In this document: one piece after another, positions 32,401 to 47,400 of the stretch
How the letters are laid out: the number at the start of each line of letters is the position of its first letter
How positions within the stretch are numbered: the first letter of the stretch is position 1
NCBI RefSeq assembly: GCF_964199755.1
Contig: NC_133904.1
Location: forward strand, 1,961,001 to 2,025,000
From: Larus michahellis
Taxonomy: Eukaryota; Chordata; Aves; Charadriiformes; Laridae
DNA length: 64,000 nt
Reading direction: 5' to 3'
Program-made: the position numbers and the translations under genes
Notes under the pieces: generated by a model
What the model was told of the DNA's origin: nothing
The model's database searches: none
Seen by the model: only the letters and a program-made list of their open reading frames with translations

Positions 32401-35400
32401 AGGCAGGGAGGCTGGACAGGGAAGGAAGGAAGGAAGGAAGGAGGAAGGGAAAAGAACAAAAAACAGGTAAAAATCAAAACTGCTAAAGGAAAAACGCAGC
32501 TGCACCCTCCAGGTCTAGGGCATGCCCAAGCTGCAGGGCTGGGATAAACTGTCACCTCAAGAAAGAATAAAAAAAAGCCAACGAGTCACAACAGCTTGGA
32601 CCCTATTAAGAAATGCTGGTCACTGAGTGTCTCAGCCACAATTAAAATCCCAGTCCTGACTTCAACAGCGAGCAATATGTTCTAAAGCAAACACAAGCAA
32701 CCTGCTGTACTTAAATATTCCCATATAGATTTATTTTGCTTTGCAAGGTAACACTGGAGAAAGCTAAACGTGTGGAAGCTTGAAATGCATTTTCCGTTGC
32801 CGCGGCTGGTTTCTCCCTCTCTGCTTGGTGTGGCGTGCATACCTTTTTTTTGCAGCAGCCATCCATCCTTTTTTTTTTTGACGTGGGGAAGCTCGCTGGC
32901 TTCCAGCCCGGAGCAAGGTGCCCCCAGCCCTGCACTCAGATGCCGCTGGGCAGTCGGGGCGCTGAGCTGTACCCGGGTCTCCCGCTCCAAATGCACACCA
33001 ATATCAGCAGAGAGCACAGCTTTTTTTTAACACTGACACCTACGTCCGCTCTAAATTAGCAAATAAGAGACTGATGTTAAACCTTCCTTAGTAAAATCAC
33101 TATAATGGAGACTGTTCATGCCCTACCAGTGATGTTCCAGCCAACATCTGAGTCTCAGTAACGTGCGAGAGCTCACCGCAACACTGACAGGCGTCACTGG
33201 GGAGGGAAGCACGCCCCCAAGGAAAGAGATGCTCCTGAGAAGAGCCCAAAGGTATCGCAGGACATCCCCATGACAGAGCTGATCCCATCCCCACGCGCTT
33301 CATGTTTGCTTAGACTTGTACACGTGCTCATCACAAAGCAGGAACCGCCTCCTCGCCAATTCTTAAATACTCAGCCTTAAAAATATGCGGCAATCAGTAC
33401 ATCCAGCAGACCCAAGCAGCAGAAAACACATCGAGAAGGCAACACCAAACCACTGCCCATGCCTGCCTTACCCCTTTCCACGGCTCCGCAGGACACATGG
33501 CCAATTCTGCAGGCAACGGGAACCATCCGCCGACCAGCGCGCAGCAGCTTGGAGCCGAAAAGGTCAGGCAGGACGGGGCCAGGGACAGCCCCAGAGTGAG
33601 TGTCAGCCAGCCTAATTTTGTGTGTCAACTCCGAAAATTAGATAAACAATGACAAACCAGGCTTTTTAAATGAACTTGTCTGATCTCGTTCTCTTGATAA
33701 AGGGTACATTTCTCAAGTTGCAGTGTCCCACCAGACAGGTTAACTCTTTCAAAGGGGAGCGCCTCGCAGAGGGTGATGTAAATGATTTAAATATCTGACA
33801 TGAAATTAAAAGGGCAGTGGCCCCCTGAACACACAGCCTTGGTAATTCGAACTCATTGCTCACAAACCATCAATCATTTAGCCCAGTCAATTAAATTGCC
33901 ATTATTCAAGGGTAAAAGTTCCGTAATTTTACCTATCCTTAAAATTCAGCAATTTGCTTTCATGGCCTTCTCCTGTGGCCTGAGGAATCTTCGTTTCTGA
34001 TAATAACCCACCCAGAGCTTATTGCAACAGACTTTACATCGCGTTCCTGGCAGGCCTGCAGACCCACAGGCTTTTTCCAGCACCAGGTGCCCACAAGCAG
34101 CTCTGCTCCAGGTCTGCTCGCCGGCATCGCTGGTAGGAGTGAGGGTGAACTGTCCCGCGGAGATGAAAGTCCCCCCTGGGACGCAGCCCTAACACAAGAC
34201 CCGTGCATCACCCACGGCCTCAAATCTGGGCTGCCTGAATCCTTTCAGCTATTTTGTCTAATAAATACGTAACGGTTTACGCTGCCTCTCACACGCAAGT
34301 CCAGGGAAAATCAAAGCTTCACAAGAGTCTATCCCATAAATAGGTTCCTCTGCCGCTGACTATAAAACGCTTGTGTTTGGATAGCACCAAGGAGGTTTAG
34401 ACCAGCGCTGAGGCTCCTAAACACTGCCAAAGGACAGGCAGACAATAAATAACATCCCTTAAGCAACGCTCCTGTGATTTCAGAGGACTTTCCAGGCACA
34501 AAACAAGCGAGTGTTTGTTGTGAGACTGGTTTAAAGGGTCCATGAAATAGGCCTTAGCCAGGATGGTGACAAAGTACTGACCAGAAAATACCGGTCAGTC
34601 ACCAATTTCCTTGTAAATCTGAAAAAAACTGACAGGGTGGAGTTTCCTGGGGCAGAGGACACGAGGGACACAGGGAGGACATGGACACAAACCTTAATTC
34701 CAAATGGTGCTCAATGATACTGCTATTTTTATGATGGTGCATACAGATCCAACACACATCATCATCTCCATATCTTTTGTGAGCGGTGAGAGGTTAACTG
34801 AGGAGAGCTGAATGACCTACTCTGAGTTCTCCTGGAGGACATGCCAGGGTCGGTGCTAACTCACTGCACTGCCCTGGTAGGAAGTGTCCAGGGGCACCTG
34901 AGCCAGCATGGAGAGCTGCATCGCTGCAGGAGGACATGAAGGTTAAGGCGAAGAAACCTGGGAACACCATCCCACCTACCCTTGATCTGAGACGTGGCTG
35001 TGGCCTGAGCAGCAGATTGCACAGGGAGATGAGCAGTGCCCACGCTGCAGCCAAGGGTCTGCGCTTACTGCCAGGATCACGGCCAGGTGCCCCCATGGCA
35101 CCACCTCGGCACCTTCTACTGCTTTGCTGGCTGCAAAAGCAGCAGCGAGCTCCTGGGGCACTGCCCTCTCTTCCTCTTTTCTCCTCCCTGACAAGAAAAG
35201 CCGAGCCCTGACTGTCAATCCTGCATGGCCAAGTCCAGCGCTGGCCATGTCGTCAAGGTGCCATGTGCCACACTGCTCACGAGGTCTGGTGGAGCACTAC
35301 TGCTGCTCCCATCCTGCGGGCAGGAGAACGGGCAGAGCCAGCATGGTCTACGGCCACAAACACCCGGGGGCTGCCTGTCGACACGCTGAGAGCCCATCAT

Positions 35401-38400
35401 CCCTGCAGCCCGGGGCCAGCTGCAAAGACAGATCTAACGCAAACCCCAGAAGAGGAGGAGGGACGCCATTAGAGGGACCAAGGTCTCATGTTAACGACTA
35501 CGTGACACCCAAACGTAACCACCCCACCTAGCAAATTAGAAATGACAATAAAAGACCTCACGCTTATACAAGATACATTAGGAAATAAGCAGCATTGCTG
35601 TTGGCTGCAACAGTGCCGTCCTTTTAATGTTCTCTTTTACAGGAATCCTCCCAGACCGTGCAGTTAAAGGACTGTGCTCCATTTATTACAAAGAAGCATG
35701 GACAAATTATGCATTTAATTTAAAAATTTGAATTCAGCATAACAAAAACCATAATAAAAAGATCCCAACTGTTGCAGACACAGACTATCAAGACGATGGC
35801 AGTGCCCTTAGATAGCATTTCAAATACAGTTTATTAGCGTGTGATATGAAAAGGGTATTTTTATTGCATGATATAATGCAATGGGACCTTGGGCACTCTG
35901 CAGAAGGACCTTGCACTCAGAAGTGTAATGAACCCATAGTCCAAAAAACATTATACTGTACATTAACCTATCATTAATGGCACATTAGGGCTAGGGGCAT
36001 TGCACGCTTGCTGGTCAGGGCTCCATCAGGACAGTATGGAGGAAACCACAGTCTTCACAGGCTTAAAACAAATAGAGAAAATAAATATTACTGATGGCTA
36101 CAGGCTGCTTTAAGGGAAGCTCACTCTCCGCTTAACATGCAATTTTCATGCCATTTTTTAAAGGGGGGAAGCAGGAGACAATGCAGCGGTTTTTATTAGG
36201 CAATATTAGAAATGGCACGTCACTGCTTTGCAGCACTGAATGTCCCTGTGGTGCACCAGATGCACCGACACAGAGCTTCTCCTGCACAAAATGTGGCACT
36301 CTGAGCACTGGGGCACCTTTTAAAAATAAACTGAAAACTGGAAACCTGCTCCCCTTCCCTGCCATTCCCCAATCCCTGATGCCACTGGTAAGGGTTTCCT
36401 GGCAGTAGGAGCTGAGACCTCGGAAGAGCATCCTCTGAGCCAGCTCTGCACAGCCCCATCGCTGCCCGCAGGACACCTGGGACCCGTCTGTTGGCATCTG
36501 CACCCATTTCCACCCCACATCACCACGTCCGAGAGCTCCTCGGTGGAACTCCAGCCTGTGTCTGCAGTAACTCAGTGTAAAACGTGACCGAATCACGACA
36601 CTTCCTATGCTCCTCGATCCGCTGGGATGTCTCACGGCTCCCTCCACTGGAGGTGCTCTCTTTGTTCCCAGGCAGGCTTGATTAGATGGCCACACTGCAA
36701 GCGTTAAATCAGAAAAGCCTGGCTGGCGACTCATCCCCAGTTGGCTGAAGGAGCGCAAGCCCTGCAATTCTGGAAAATAAGAACTTGGCTGTAACACAGC
36801 CCACCACAGCTATCACCCCAGCCAGTTCTCCCACTGCTACCGATGCGTCTATGCTATTTACAGCTCTTGTAATTAACTGAGGGCACATACTAGAGGGGAA
36901 ATTCTTGCCCATTCACATGTTTAGCGGGAACACAAGTCGGACCTCCAAAACGACAAATACAAACCTCAGCTCCGGAGCTGTACTATCTTCCCAGGACACC
37001 TGGAGACATGAAGTGCTTGAGTAGCCAAAACCACCCCGGACTGACCCTGTGTCCCCCTCTAGTGACCTCAGCGCATGTAAAATTTCATCACTCTACTACT
37101 GCCTCCAGTAGCGGAGGATTTTACATCTAGAGCTCCTGCCTCCAAGGACAAGCCAAACTAAATGGTGTTCTAATTATCTGTGCTAGCTATCCACAAGGCC
37201 GATTTCTGCTCCCACAGCCAGGAATAGCAGCGAGGAATCCTCAGGCCAATACTCTATCGCCGACTCCCAAAACATTGCTAATTCACAGGCACAGAAGGTG
37301 TCAGAGTCCTCCTCCGGGGCTGCTCCGTGCGGCAGGCTTCCCCCTCCATCGTTCGCTTCTAAGGCTCGAGTGGGGTAAAAAAGTCTGAAGGCTTCAGACC
37401 ATGGCATTGATCCATGGAGACACAGAGTATATACACGGGTGAAAAGAGCTTGCAAGACACTATGTAAGTGTGATCTGGCCCTTGCAGCTCTTGTTTTACT
37501 TTTTCAATTTTAGGATGTGTTTTGACCACAGGAGGTAACCCTTTAAAGAAACGGGCAAGTGCCTAAAGTGCTCGAAAGAGCAGTGACTGGGAGGCTCAGC
37601 ACGCGTGTCTAGAAAGCACGTCCCCAGCGTCCCAAAGCGCCAGCAAGGTCAGACCTTGCTTTGATAGACACTCTCCTCCAGAAATGAAGCCTCCTTGTCT
37701 CTTCCATGCAGCACCTGCAGTGATGAGACTGCACATGTCAAATCACAGCAAGTTTAGCCATAGAGTACCAGCTTTTCCTACGTACTTGCATGGCTGTGTT
37801 TGATCTGGGACCAAGTGTTTACTGGCCCAGTTCTCTCTCCCAGCTCCTATCCTCAGAATAGCAACTATTCAGGGCAAGGACTGCCTCTCGCTGTGCTTGG
37901 TGAGGAACTCAGCATCCCTGAGAGCCTCTTCTCAGCTGGCTGCCAGAGTGAAATCGCCCAGAGCAGGGGCCAAAGACACAGTGCTTCAACAGATCTGCAG
38001 GAGCCTGCAAAGCTGCGGGTGGCACAGGCAGGCTGAGGGCACAGGGACTGCCAGAGTCAGATAGACAAAAAGCACCCAGAGGGTAGCGTTTTTCACAGAA
38101 CTTCCCACCCCCACGAGGACATCACCTGTAGCTTCTGCCAGCTCAGTGAGCAGAAAGGATCGATTTGTCTAGAGAACGGTGGAGGTAGCAAAGAGGGCCA
38201 GAAAGCCGCATCGATTGGTGGTGTTTTGTGAGCGTCGATGGAGCAGGGACAAGAACACATCCCTAAGCAAAACCAAGTATCATTAGTCTCCTTGAAGTTT
38301 CTGCTCTCTCTCCTCATCCCTTATTCTGCAGAGCTAGGAGCACAGCCCCCGCCTGCTAAACAGGTCCAGGCAGAGCGGCGGGAAGGGGTGAGTTTTGTTT

Positions 38401-41400
38401 GTTGCACAGCCTCCCTAACATACACTGTAATTAAAATGTTGATTACTAAACAGTTTAAATATATGACAGACAATGCAGTTAAAGCCTACAGTTAGGTCAA
38501 TATGTGATTTAGATTTGCCATTTAAAAACTCTCATTTAAATTTTGCATACATTAATCACTACCATACTTCAATGTTCTGATATCCACCTGACTACACTAT
38601 TAAAATAAAACTTGCTGCCCCAGGGAAATCCTACTTATTCTTAATTGTTTCGAGGCTTTGATGGGCTTTTAATCTAAGATTAATTTATGCAATTTTAAAT
38701 AACTCTTCTTATGATTAATAAGCTTGAAAATTAAAAGGAGTCTAAAGCAATTATAATGAGCATTTGGTCATAACCTCATTAGGAGAAGGAGTGAAGGATA
38801 CAGCTCTGGAATTCTTACAAGACTACAATTTAAGGTTACTTTCAGCGGAGTCAAACATAGTTCTTGAAATTGCAAAGGCAGATTAGCCTGGGTCAGTGTT
38901 AGAGCAATGGCTATCTAGATTAGCACACTAATGACTTTATCCCTCTGATGATATTTAAGAGAGTGAAAAGATGATACAAGATGTATCAAGCAAAGACAAA
39001 TGGATAATGCTACTAAGTGGTGAAGTCTTTGAGCTATATTTTTTGTTTATACCTTTTTCTGAGAAGGAGTCCTTCTGGTGGTGTTTTTTCTCTTTTTTTT
39101 TTCTGTATTATTTATTTATTATTTATTATTTCTGTATTATTTGTAGATTAACTTTTACCAATGCACTTTTACTTTTTATAAGATAATTGCAAGTGATTTT
39201 AGTTTAGTAGTTTTGAGGCACCAAAATTCTTCTGCAATTTACAGAATTTGTCTTTAAATAACGGCAGTCCCCAAGCGTGATGGATGGACGAAGACAGCTT
39301 AACTTAAACCTGACGACCTTAACCTGAAGAGGAACTGTCCACACATCACACCTGAATTTCCATTTTTAAACAGCAGTACAGATCCTTCTGTTATGATTAA
39401 AATCCTTTTTGTAACCTTCCTCTGAAGCTTCGGACATTGGCCATAGCCAAACGATGTGCTGGTGGCCCTAAAAACAGTCCTCAGAGACCCCTTGTGCACC
39501 GGACCGATGTGTCCAGGCTGGCCTGGCATCATCAGGCTCAGGGTCAAGAGGGAATTTTTCTTCAGGTCGGATTAGCAGGAATCGGTGCAGCTCCTCTGAC
39601 CTCTGTGGTGTGGACCCGACCTCAAACAACTCAATCCCCTCCTATTGCAGGACCCCAGGGGGTGCGTGGGTGCATACGTGGATGGGTCCGATTTTCGCTG
39701 TTCTCTTTCTGTGGCATACACTAGTCTTGAATTTACTACAGAGTTTTGGTTTTGGCTGTGGCACAGAGGAGTCTATTTGCCCATCTGCAGATCATTCTTT
39801 CCCCAGCCGTTTTGCTTTTGATATTTGCTGTTAAACCGATAACTGTACTTGGCATGCCTCTTGGTGCTTAGCTACCAAAATGAGCTAACTCCCAGCAAAG
39901 GTTGTTTTTTTTTTTTTGTGATGACTCTTAAAAAAAACTAAGGCAAGCGAAGTATAATTGGAGTGTGCTTTTGCAAGTGCCGCTGAGGTTAAGAAGAGCT
40001 GTAGAAGAGGAATAGAGAGAGTGGCCCAAGGCTGATAGAGTATGTCAACATTAGCAAGCTGTCGACAACAGAAGCGGATCCGCAGAGTGAAACGGTTGGT
40101 GCAATGTTTCAGGGATGGAAGAGGTTTTACTTTTGACCAGCTCCGGTCTGGTCTGTGGACACAGCACCCATTTAGTAGCTGCAGCTCATTAGGTGTGTGC
40201 CTGGAGCACATCTTCTGGTTTGGTTTCATTTGAAATCGATTCAATTCATGGGCTTCAAGGCCTGTCTGTGATGAGAATGAAAGAGTGGTAAGCTCTGACA
40301 GAGCAGGAGATTCACACCTGACCTGAACTCTAATGTTAATGGTGATGCACCTGCAGAAGTGCCTTCAGCTCATGCCTTACCCCGAGCACAGGAGTGGTTT
40401 CATTGACGCCAGAGCTAGTCAGACATTAAGACCTGACACAGTATTTCCTTCAAACAGGGACTAAGCGTTCCCCTGGACTGGGGAAAAAGGGTGGAGAAAA
40501 TTCTCCAAGTTTTGAGAAACTGGTTTCTACTGACAGGAAAGAAAAATAAATCAGTAAGCCGGAGTAAACTGAAACAGTCTCCTAAATGTTTTTCACCCAA
40601 ACCTCGGAGTAGAAAATGCTGTGTGCATAGACATGTGTGCGTGCGCACGCGCGCACACACACACACACACACAAATAACAACGATTAACAAAACCAAAAC
40701 ACCCCGGAAAATGATCTGGCTGGAAGCAAAAAGGGAGAATTAAACAGCCCGCACTTCGCTAGCATTTTCGTGATGAAGTTTCTGCAAATGAACAAGTTGT
40801 TTTTAAAAGTACTCCATATGATCATATCGCCTTACATGCCTACACACCGTCTGCATCGAGTGCAAAATAACATCTCCTTGTTTGCCAGGTTTAGTAAAGA
40901 GACTAAATAAAGCAAGTATTAAATGATCAAGCATGAACATATTGTCAAATCACCCTGTGTCAGGAGCAGAAAAAGCACAGGTATGAAACGACATCCGAAT
41001 AACTGTGGAGCGCTGCTGAAGACACAGAGAAGGTGGCAAAATACATCACCACTGGTTGGCTTGGGGAAAAAAAAAATAAAAATTCCTTTGAATCTCTCAC
41101 AAGGTCACTGAACAAACGACTGAGGCCACGAGAACCATTTCCATTCTCAGACTTGTATTTTAATGCCACCGTTCCCTACCGGGAGCCTTTCCCCGGTGGA
41201 AAGCCCGGCTCTCTCCAGCCGCGCGGGTGGACGCTGGCGGAGCCATCCTGATTTACACCCGCCGAGCGTTTACCCCAGCATCTCCCATTAAATCCGAACA
41301 GGCAGATGCACATTTATGGGACAATGAACTTTTCCACGGCTGCGGCTCGTCGTGCTTTGCTATTACGGCCTTAATAAACCTGCGCATTCCCGTGCTGCGG

Positions 41401-44400
41401 CAGCTGCCGTGGGTGGGAGCGCGCGCAGCCGGCGCCGGAGGAGAGGCCGCAGCTCAAAAAAAAAAAAAAAAATCATCTTTAATTTAAAAATTAGAAACTG
41501 GAGCAGGCTGTGAGCACAGAGGTTGATTGAAACAAAATTTAAATTCCTGTCAAGCCCATTTAAACACAGGGGCCCTTCATAGACAATTAGCTGCTCCCTG
41601 TGAATGCTGAATAAACTCGGGCCTGGTCACTGTTAGAAGAGAGCAGACCTACTGTGAGGAGCTGGAAAAAAATTAACTAAAATCAGGCTGTATGAAATAT
41701 TTAGCCTCCCAGTTTTATCACAGGGGTTTGGAAGTGTAAACAAGACAAAAATCGATTCCTCGGTGCCCTCCAATCAATCCCCCAAAATGGTTAGGGCATC
41801 TGTTTCTGCTAAATTTTGTTTACTCTGGCAGATTTGCCTTAATTGCAGTTGTTTATCTCCCATTGTCCCCGGGGCCCTAATCTCCCGATTACTAATACTT
41901 AACACTCATTTCACATCTAAAGCTACTTCTAATCCTCAACAGGTTTCTGGGGCTCTTAAAATTATTGAAACGGAGGAGACGGGAGATGCAACCTCTTTGT
42001 GAAAGGCACATTTTCTTATCTACTACCAGCTGGGTCCAATCATCACCAGGGATGGCTGCAACAAAGGTGCTAAAAGGCTCTTTCACAGGCACTGCTGCTC
42101 CGCTGGGGATTCAGCGGATAAAAAAGAGCTTTGATGGAAAAAAAAAAACCAAAAAACCCACAAAAAACAAAACCCTGAACAAGAGGGCTATAACAGTCCA
42201 GCCAAATAAAGTTACTGTCATAATCAAATGCTGTCAATCACAATGAAAATCCAATTAAAAATCTTTCAGTGCGGCCCTCTTAAGTAGAAAAATGTCCCCT
42301 ATTTATATGCGTTTTTGTCAACCACACAAATTAGAAAGTAGTATTAATTGATTTTTTACTACTTTAGGCCCTGATCCTCCAGCTGAATTTCTGCGGATGC
42401 AAGAATCAACCGGCACAAATCTGATTAAGGGATTTGAGGCATAATGCACACAGGTCACTAAGAAGGCATATCTGTATCGCCTGCTTTATACTCCGCTTAT
42501 TCATAGGCAATTATTACTCTTATTTAATACTGCAGGAGCGTCTTGAGGTGCTAATCAGGATACAGACCCACAAGTAGCTGGGACTACACAAATGCCAGCA
42601 ATTTTAATCCATGCAGTGCGTTTGAAGCAATTTAAAATTCCAGTTTCATCAGACAAATAAATATTATACGTAGATTTCAACAGTCCCCTGTTAGAGCAAA
42701 TTCCTTGATGAATTCGGAATGAACAGGAAGGACGATATTCTGGGAATTAAAGATACAGCTCTTATTTTGGAACTGTTAACAGATGTTTTTTTGGATTTAT
42801 TTTAAATAAGTATGTAGGGAAGACAGCCGACATAAAAATAGCAACAAGACAAATGTAGTGTAATCGAAAGATTTGCAATTCTGCTACCAAAATGAGTGAG
42901 ATGTAAATATTTGTCTCTGTGTCTGGAGAACTCAGAACAACCAGAAGTGCCAAATGAAACATTTGCTCAAATTAAATGGCAAAGCCCAAGAGACTCAAGT
43001 AACCAAAAATATTAACTGTATCACTCTAAGCTGCTGCCAATTTGTTTGTGTCCAATTTCCTTAGATTTTCAATACTTCTTGGAGCCAACTCAAGTTATTT
43101 CTTTTCGCATTTCGCTGGAAAGTGCTAGTATATTGTGCAGCTTTAGGGCATGTTAGAAAGAAAAAGTCAGATGTTCACATTTCCTGTAAAAAGTCAGCAG
43201 TTGCATGAGGAATGGGATGGCAGAAGACAGTGAATAAACAAACACCTTAAAAACTCTAATGCTCACAATTGTCACAATCTTAGTCTTCTGTAACTGCTGG
43301 ATTTAGTGACACATATAATACACTTCTCCATTTTGATTTCTCAAGTGACAAAGAAGAGCAAATCATACCCCTAAGGCCAGAGACAGCTTTTTTTTTTGAG
43401 AGAGAGAGAAGGGAAGAGAGAGGGGGAAAGCTCCATAACCCACCTTTCCACGTTTCATCTGAGCAGGGAATAAGTTGAGCAACGCAGCCACCTGAAAAAT
43501 CACATTTCTCTTTTGTCCTCCAACTCCTGAGCTACCCCGACCAAGAAAGATGATGAACACAAGAACATCCTGAGCCCTAGGGTGAAATCCCAGCATCAAT
43601 TAAGTCGATATAAATTTTGACATTGCCTCCAACGTATCCAGGATTTGATCCAGCACTCCTTGTCCACTGTATGTCTGAACTGATAAATTGCAGATACAGA
43701 TTAATATTTATCATATTTACAACAGCTAAAATACTTGGCTCTGTGCTTTTTTCCTTGGGAAATCAGAGCGTCCTTTCCTTCACATCTGGCATGCGTTTCG
43801 GTGTCTGTCTGTCAGAATTTTTGCTTGTCATGGGGTGAATAACTGGGATCATTGCGACAGAGGAGAGTCTAAATGTTTGCAAACAAAGCTATCCATCACA
43901 GGTTCAAGCACGGATAATTTTACGCTGGACAAATCATCACTGGTAGGAGATCCTGCACTGGCTCAGGAAAAAAAAAACCAACCCAATGCTTGTAAGTAGA
44001 CAAAGAGGAAAAAATCTTGGCTCACTGGGATCCAGCAATGATGCATGAAGATCTAGATAGATGCAGATAGAAAACATTCACCTGTAAAAGCCGTCTTCAA
44101 AAGATTTATGGGAGGTGTTAGTGCAAAGCAAAGTGCAGACAGCCCTCTGGTCTTTCTCAAAAGTTAACACCATCAAAAAACCCAAACCGCGCAGCAATCT
44201 CAGCTACTCAGTCCATGATGCCACTGCTATAATGCAAAGCCAAATTAGCTGCTGGGGGAAATCCCTTTTATTGACAAACGTAAGTGGCGGTATTTTATTG
44301 GCTTTCTTCTGAAGGTTTATATGAAAATCCAGGTAGGATGATGCTGATCATCCAGTTGTTTGTTTAAACCATAGAAGTATTTCCGAAGAGCTACAAACAA

Positions 44401-47400
44401 CGGTTTAACACAACGAGCTGCAAACAAGTTTAGCTCTACCTAGCAAGAAGTGCAACTGTCCAGATCCTCTGGAATATAGCTACTTAAAATAGAGCTACTT
44501 AAAAGCTTTTTTAAAGCTTTTTTTTTATGTTTTAAAATGTTTTTAAAACATATTTAAAACGTGTTTTAAGGAAACATTTTTAACTTCCTGTACTTGTTGG
44601 AGATGGGGGAACAGCCAGGCAGAATTCGTTTTTGAGAATCTGTAATATCTTGACACATATCTTAACACATTTAAATATACAAACAAATGATCTATCTGAA
44701 CAAATGCCCATTGTAGCCAATGAGATCAGCGTGCCCGGTCTAAACGCCATTCCTGAAATGGAGAGAGGGACTGCTGAATGCATAGGAATGGGACATTTCA
44801 AAATTGCATTAGGCATTAAAATAAAAAAAACCAAAACAACAAAACAAAACAACATGTTTTCTAGCAGGTCAGTAGTTTTGACACAGATGATGTACAATTT
44901 ATCATACAATCTTCTAAATTAATAAAACACCAACATAAAAAGCGTCAGTAATTTAAATTTAAAAAAAAAGGAGAAAAGCTAGAAGTTGTGTCTACAGTTT
45001 GTAGACTTGAACAAAAACTATTAGATCTGTGCAAAAGTAATCGAGTGCCGAAGGTGACTATATCCTTGGCCAAAAGCTTTGCCTCTCCCTGCTCAATACT
45101 TTCCCTGAGAAATCCAAGCAGCATCTTAAAGACTGGACTTCTTTGCATCCATGGGAAATACTGCTACACGCTTGACTTCTGGTGTTTCAGATACAATTTC
45201 TTTAAGTAAATCACTTTCGTTTAAATAGCCATATGTAGCATGGTAGAGTTCAATGCTGTACTAACAAAAAAACTCAACAAAAGACTTCAACAATTCTGCT
45301 GGCTTTCTGAAAAGTGCATACAATCTGCAAAATAAAAGGCCAAGCTTCCAGCTAAAGAAGAGATTTTAAACAATTACCAAAGCAGGATAGTGATATCATA
45401 AAGGCAATTTCTGCGCTAGCTTGTTTTCTGAAACTCTCTTTGCCTCTGAACAGCTAGAACAGATAATAACTATTAGTAAATCAAACTCCTGCAATATCCA
45501 GCTGTGTCTCACACATTTACATACAGATAGAATGGGTATATGTTTTTAATATGTATGCGATACGTACTTTTACCACAGCTGAAGTGCATGCTACAAAGGA
45601 GGAGGAGAATGGGAATGGAATCAGCATGAGATAATAAAGTGGCCTAGATAAAGTATTAGCCAGCGATTGATCTCAAACAGGGGATGTTGCTTCTCTCTGA
45701 CCTGATTACTTACTATGCATAGATTCCATTAAATAGAGCTTAGAATGGAAAGCTTCTGAAAAATACCGTAAATACAGCCAGATCTACAGCTTCCTGAGAC
45801 AAACCAGCCCGCAGATGCCCACCCATCGACGCGGCACAAGCAGGAGTTTAAACCTTACCCACCCCGCCACGTCACAATCGCTAAATATACACGTTATGTC
45901 TGCATTTCCCTGGGAGCCAGGCTTGTGATGCCAAACTCCACGTTTTCAATGAAAGCAGAAAGTTCACAGGAGGAAAAAAAAAAATAAAAATCTAATCTTT
46001 ATACAGAAGACTCGTTAGGATTTTCCTTTTCTTGTTGGGAGTGGAGAGAAGAGAGACAGAGGAATATGCTAAGAAGATGTGCAGACTTCCCTGGTGTTGA
46101 AAGAGGAGTATGTTCAACTCAATCGACTGTGTGCCTTTCTCTTCTTGAGAGGGAACAAACCGCAGACAAAAGAGCAGACACTGTAAGCACAAGGTTCAGA
46201 ACATCCACCAGTGAAATTATAAAGACCGTTCCTTTCCCAGGTTGGAAAATCTTCCCATTGCTCGGTGAAATTACTTTTTTTTCACTTCTGTGGAAGAAGT
46301 CTGTTAATTTGAAATACTTTGAAACAATTTCATCATTGATTATGATTACGACATAGAGAAGTTGATGTTTCATCTTGTTTTGTGGGTGGCTATACGGAAG
46401 AAAGGCCACAGCAACCGAGTGTAAATACAGGAACCTGATACGGAAATCTGGTGTTCGCTTGCACAAGAATATCTATGGTACTAGAAAGCCTGACTTTATA
46501 CAGGAATTTCATACAGCCTTGGCTTTGGCCCTATTTTCTGTCAAAATGTGCACAGCGACTTTTGTAAAAAAGGGCTTCCTGACATGATAGACAGCGTAAA
46601 TCCATCCCTGCTGTAACCCCTGACTTCAGTGGAGTTGCCAATCTGGCACTCCAGGTATTGTTAGTCGACTCTTAAAATGCATTTAACAATTCACCGATTA
46701 TCAGGAGAGTAGAAAAAGACTGATGTTCCGCTTCCTTCATTTTGCTTTCAGTCTTTAATTATACTAAATTGGTTACCAAATAGTGACTTCCAGTACGGTT
46801 AATGTCCATAGGGGAGGAAGCCTGCACTCCGCTGTTTTGTTTGAAGCTAATGATGATTACGTGTTACACCTTTCATCCTTGCTAGTACCTTCCTTCCAAA
46901 TAAAACATAAAACCCAAACCAACGCAATGAACAAGGTGAAACCCTGCTCTCGTTTTAAATCACCGGTAAGCTGACCTCGACGAGTCCAGGATTTCACTGA
47001 CGGTATCTGCACCCCTCTGCCCACTCTGAGAGTTAACACGGAGACACCCCCCAGAATCACACCAGGGGTTTCAGAAACGGATGCCGTGAAGTTAGAAAAG
47101 ATAACTGCGGTGAGCAATTCCAGAATTCAGAGGATATTTAACAGCTTTTGTTTTGGCCCTGTCTTCCAAAAAAGTATTGTAATTTACACACACTTATGTC
47201 TATGTATGTAGAGATAGGCTGTGTGTATATAGACGTATTATGTGTGCGGGCATATATATGCTAATGTATACATGCATATGAGTTTTATAAATAAAGTGCT
47301 CCTTGACAGCACCGGGTAAGCGCAGGAATGTGAAGGGCTTGCCTGGCGCACAAGGACTGAGCTAAGAGCAAGTCTGTGACAGAAAAGCACAGGGTGCTCT

